NCBI GenBank assembly: GCA_964415245.1
Contig: CAYQAJ010000099.1
Span: 1 to 16,674, forward strand
Direction of reading: 5' to 3'
Source: CAYQAJ01 sp964415245
Lineage (GTDB): Bacteria > Planctomycetota > Planctomycetia > Pirellulales > Pirellulaceae
Length of the DNA: 16,674 nt
Below the pieces are notes generated by a model. That model made no database searches. It was not told where the DNA came from and saw nothing but the letters and a program-made list of their open reading frames with translations. Of the stretch, positions 14,835-16,674 are shown piece after piece. Position numbers and translations under genes: made by a program. How positions within the stretch are numbered: position 1 is the first letter of the stretch; the number at the start of each line of letters is the position of its first letter.

Positions 14835-15389
14835 ATGGCCGATTCGGCCGATTCGGCCAATTGGCTGGACACGCAGACCGAGGCGGAGTTGCGGAAGTGC
14901 CCGCCTGGAAAGCTTGCGCCGCCGGACGTCGACGGCTACAGCCTCGTTCTGCTCGAACGTGGTCCCGATCGCCGGCGCGTCGATGAGGCCGTTGCATCGT
15001 TGGCCGACGGCCAGGCGAACGTGGCAGGGGAATGTCCGCTCATTGTGCGGCAGAATCTGTCGCTCGCCGATGCGCTCGTCGGACAATTCAAGCTGATCTG
15101 CACTGACTCGATTTCCATCTTCCTCGACGACGAAGTCATGCTGCATGGCGAGCCCGCCTACTTGCACCGCCTCTTCCAGATCGTGCGCGAGAGCGATGAG
15201 TTCGCCACCGTGACGGTTCAACTCCGAGGCGTGCCGGATGACGAAGACGGCCGACGGTTACTACGCCAGTTCTTCGGGCAGGTCGTCGGCGTCGCCGCAA
15301 CCCACACGATGCCGCGCAAAAAGGCGCGGATCATGGCTCACTGGGGAGCAAAGTTCGGCGCGAGAGTTGCATTCGACAAGGGCACATAA
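14835..15389 (+). CDS. Protein of unknown function in the kinase cassette
   Basis: 184 residues from the ATG at 14835, with an AGGA 7 nt upstream. No signal peptide or membrane helix, so cytoplasmic. The N-terminus has a short 9-bp direct repeat (GCCGATTCG twice). The core starts YSLVLLERGPDRRRVDEAVASL, continues with CPLIVRQNLSLADALVGQFKLICTDSISIFL, and ends with RRLLRQFFGQVVGVAATHTM. The YxLVLLExGP start faintly recalls the C-terminal domain of ribosomal protein L7/L12, but I do not claim homology. It follows the kinase by 86 bp in the same direction and is probably expressed with it, which makes it a candidate substrate or regulator. Confidence 0.7.
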   Translation: MADSADSANWLDTQTEAELRKCPPGKLAPPDVDGYSLVLLERGPDRRRVDEAVASLADGQANVAGECPLIVRQNLSLADALVGQFKLICTDSISIFLDDEVMLHGEPAYLHRLFQIVRESDEFATVTVQLRGVPDDEDGRRLLRQFFGQVVGVAATHTMPRKKARIMAHWGAKFGARVAFDKGT

Positions 15390-15438
15390 GGGAAACAGGG
15401 AACGTGGCTCGTATTCCGTGCGGCTCGCAGTATTTTCC

Positions 15439-16524
15439 CTACGCCTTATTCGATTGGATGAAGCTGAGCTGCGATTGGTCTTCCGGCAATAGCCACGCGG
15501 TGGGCGAGTTGGAGCTTACCGCCATCAGCACGGTGCGTTTGGCGTTTTCGATGGCGATGCCCGCTTTGGAAAAGCCCTTTGAGCAGCCGACCGACACGCC
15601 TTGCACGACGACGTCCTGCGCCGATGCCAGCCGCAGTCCGTACTGGAGCGGGATGCCTCCGCCGATCGACAGGCCGGAGATTTTGCCCGCGGCTCCGGCG
15701 TGGATTTGAATGGCGGTCTGGTTCGCTTCCATCGAGAGACCCGAGATATCGAAGCCGGACGATTGGAACGTGCGGCCGTTCTCGTCCATGCCGATCATGA
15801 GGGCGACGGCGTTCACTTCGTACCGCCCGCCGTAGACGATCAGCCCGACGTTTTGGTGCCGGATGCCGTGGTGATAGCCGGTGACGTCGGTCGAGATGAC
15901 GGCCGTGGCGTTGCCGGCCATGATGCCGACGCTGGAGTCGCTGGCGCCCGGCGCAATGATCGAGCACGTGTCGACCAGCACCGACTGCGAGTTGAAGGTT
16001 TCAATGCCCCGCCACGCCGAGATGTGGCAATTGACGATCTTGCCGCCGACGCAACTGTGGAATGCGACGCCCCTCCCCTTGGCATGTGGGTTCAGCAGGC
16101 GCAAATTTTCGATCGCGTGAACGCCGCTGATGGGGCTGTTCGGGCTTCGCTTGAGCAGAAAGTCGTCGAAGTCGCCGGCGATCGTGGCTCCCGGTTCCCC
16201 GCGAAAGACAATGTTGAGATTCGGCCGCTCGAAGGTGATGGCCGAGGTGGTTTTGTACGTGCCCATCGGGAAATAGATGGTTCCGCGATTGGCGCTGCTG
16301 GTCCAATCGACGGCCGCCTGGATCGCCGCGGTGTCGTCGGTGGTGCCGTTGCCCGTGGCGCCGAAATCGCGCACGTTCTTGATCTCGGGCATCGTCGGAG
16401 CAGCCGAGTCGCCCGCGGCCTGAATGAAGCGCGAGAACTTTTCGTCGGCTCTGGCGCCCTGGTTCATCAGAGCCAGCGCGCCGGCTCCCAACAGCAACCG
16501 GCGACTGAAAGTGTTTTCGCTCAT
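15439..16524 (-). CDS. Tat-exported pectate lyase superfamily (right-handed beta-helix) protein
   Basis: 361 residues from the ATG at 16524, with a GGAG 7 nt upstream. MSENTFSRRLLLGAGALALMNQG is a Tat signal with the RR pair at 8-9. The mature part opens with IKNVRDFGATGNGTTDDTAAIQAAVDW (about residues 48-74), the hallmark entry of the Pectate_lyase_3 / GH28-like family. It is followed by short repeating strands (ENLRLLNPH, GKIVNCHISAWRGIETFNSQSVLVDTCSI, GKISGLSIGGGIPLQYGLRL) that form a beta-helix. It probably binds or cleaves a polysaccharide, but active-site residues cannot be assigned, and some members are structural. It ends 50 bp from the convergent 184-aa gene. A palindromic repeat lies 74 bp before its start. 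Confidence 0.88.
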   Translation of the reverse strand: MSENTFSRRLLLGAGALALMNQGARADEKFSRFIQAAGDSAAPTMPEIKNVRDFGATGNGTTDDTAAIQAAVDWTSSANRGTIYFPMGTYKTTSAITFERPNLNIVFRGEPGATIAGDFDDFLLKRSPNSPISGVHAIENLRLLNPHAKGRGVAFHSCVGGKIVNCHISAWRGIETFNSQSVLVDTCSIIAPGASDSSVGIMAGNATAVISTDVTGYHHGIRHQNVGLIVYGGRYEVNAVALMIGMDENGRTFQSSGFDISGLSMEANQTAIQIHAGAAGKISGLSIGGGIPLQYGLRLASAQDVVVQGVSVGCSKGFSKAGIAIENAKRTVLMAVSSNSPTAWLLPEDQSQLSFIQSNKA

Positions 16525-16597
16525 GGGGGCACTCCGATGAGGTTGCGTCGCGGGGGCGATGCGAGGGGAAGGAACGTACGATTGAATCGGACAACTT

Positions 16598-16674
16598 AGA
16601 GCTTATCCAAAAACCGTCTCAGAGAAGGGGACAGGCACATTTTGCTCCGCGGACTGCGCAAAATGAGCCAGTCC
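16598..16674. repeat. Long palindromic repeat, copy 2 (cut by window end)
   Basis: The left outer arm (16598-16618, beginning AGAGCTTATCCA) matches copy 1 at 20 of 21 positions. The inner arms GGGGACAGGCACATTTTGC (16627-16645) and GCAAAATGAGCCAGTCC (16658-16674) pair at 15 of 17 visible positions across a short 12-bp loop. The right outer arm should lie just past the window. In this copy the ATG read on the minus strand ends after 14 codons at a TAA, so it is not fused to the beta-helix gene. Confidence 0.88.

Noticed and set aside
14841..14864. Short GCCGATTCG direct repeat at the start of the 184-aa gene
   Set aside because: Only about two and a half units and within coding sequence; likely chance or minor slippage.

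Overview
This window reads as a chromosomal piece from a planctomycete, most likely of the order Pirellulales. The evidence is high GC with strong third-position GC, a eukaryotic-like Ser/Thr kinase with a planctomycete-style N-terminal segment, an HTTM membrane protein, several Tat- or Sec-exported proteins including a pectate-lyase-fold protein, and dispersed palindromic and heptamer intergenic repeats. It is a draft or metagenomic scaffold: exactly 100 N (6488-6587) interrupt a glycerate kinase gene. No rRNA, tRNA, CRISPR array or transposase gene was recognised.

Layout. 1-7978 is almost entirely on the minus strand. It holds a 3'-truncated Tat-exported sugar phosphate isomerase/epimerase-like gene, an HTTM protein with a tightly coupled membrane-anchored partner, and a small secreted Cys/His-rich hexapeptide-repeat protein flanked by a textbook TTCG-loop terminator and a possible promoter. 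These are followed by a His-rich NTF2-like lipoprotein, a secreted protein of unknown function, a MOFRL-type glycerate 2-kinase (split by the gap) and a single-pass membrane protein. 8371-9435 is a plus-strand run of four tiny genes: a DUF4160/DUF2442 pair that resembles a toxin-antitoxin module, then two small membrane proteins. 9456-12239 (minus) is a 927-residue secreted multidomain protein. 12732-15389 (plus) is a three-gene set: a 94-aa helical protein, a Ser/Thr kinase fused to a degenerate receiver domain, and a 184-aa protein of unknown function. 15439-16524 (minus) is a Tat-exported right-handed beta-helix protein of the pectate lyase superfamily.

The most distinctive material is repetitive. 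(i) A family of about 100-130 bp imperfect palindromes occurs three times within 4.5 kb: one full copy, one cut by the window end, and one diverged copy between the 94-aa gene and the kinase. The full copy overlaps the 5' end of the 927-aa gene and appears to supply its only ATG. (ii) A heptamer tandem array sits between the glycerate kinase and its neighbour and supplies that neighbour's stop codon. (iii) A compact double hairpin lies between two minus-strand genes. (iv) The Cys/His hexapeptide protein is itself built from an 18-bp tandem repeat.

Functionally the window is mostly envelope and secreted biology (two Tat substrates, at least four Sec or lipoprotein signals, two adjacent metal-binding-like proteins), plus one signalling cassette and one central-metabolism enzyme. 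No complete pathway is encoded here. The best candidates for undescribed biology are the Cys/His repeat protein, the palindrome family with its captured start codon, and the kinase/pseudo-receiver cassette.
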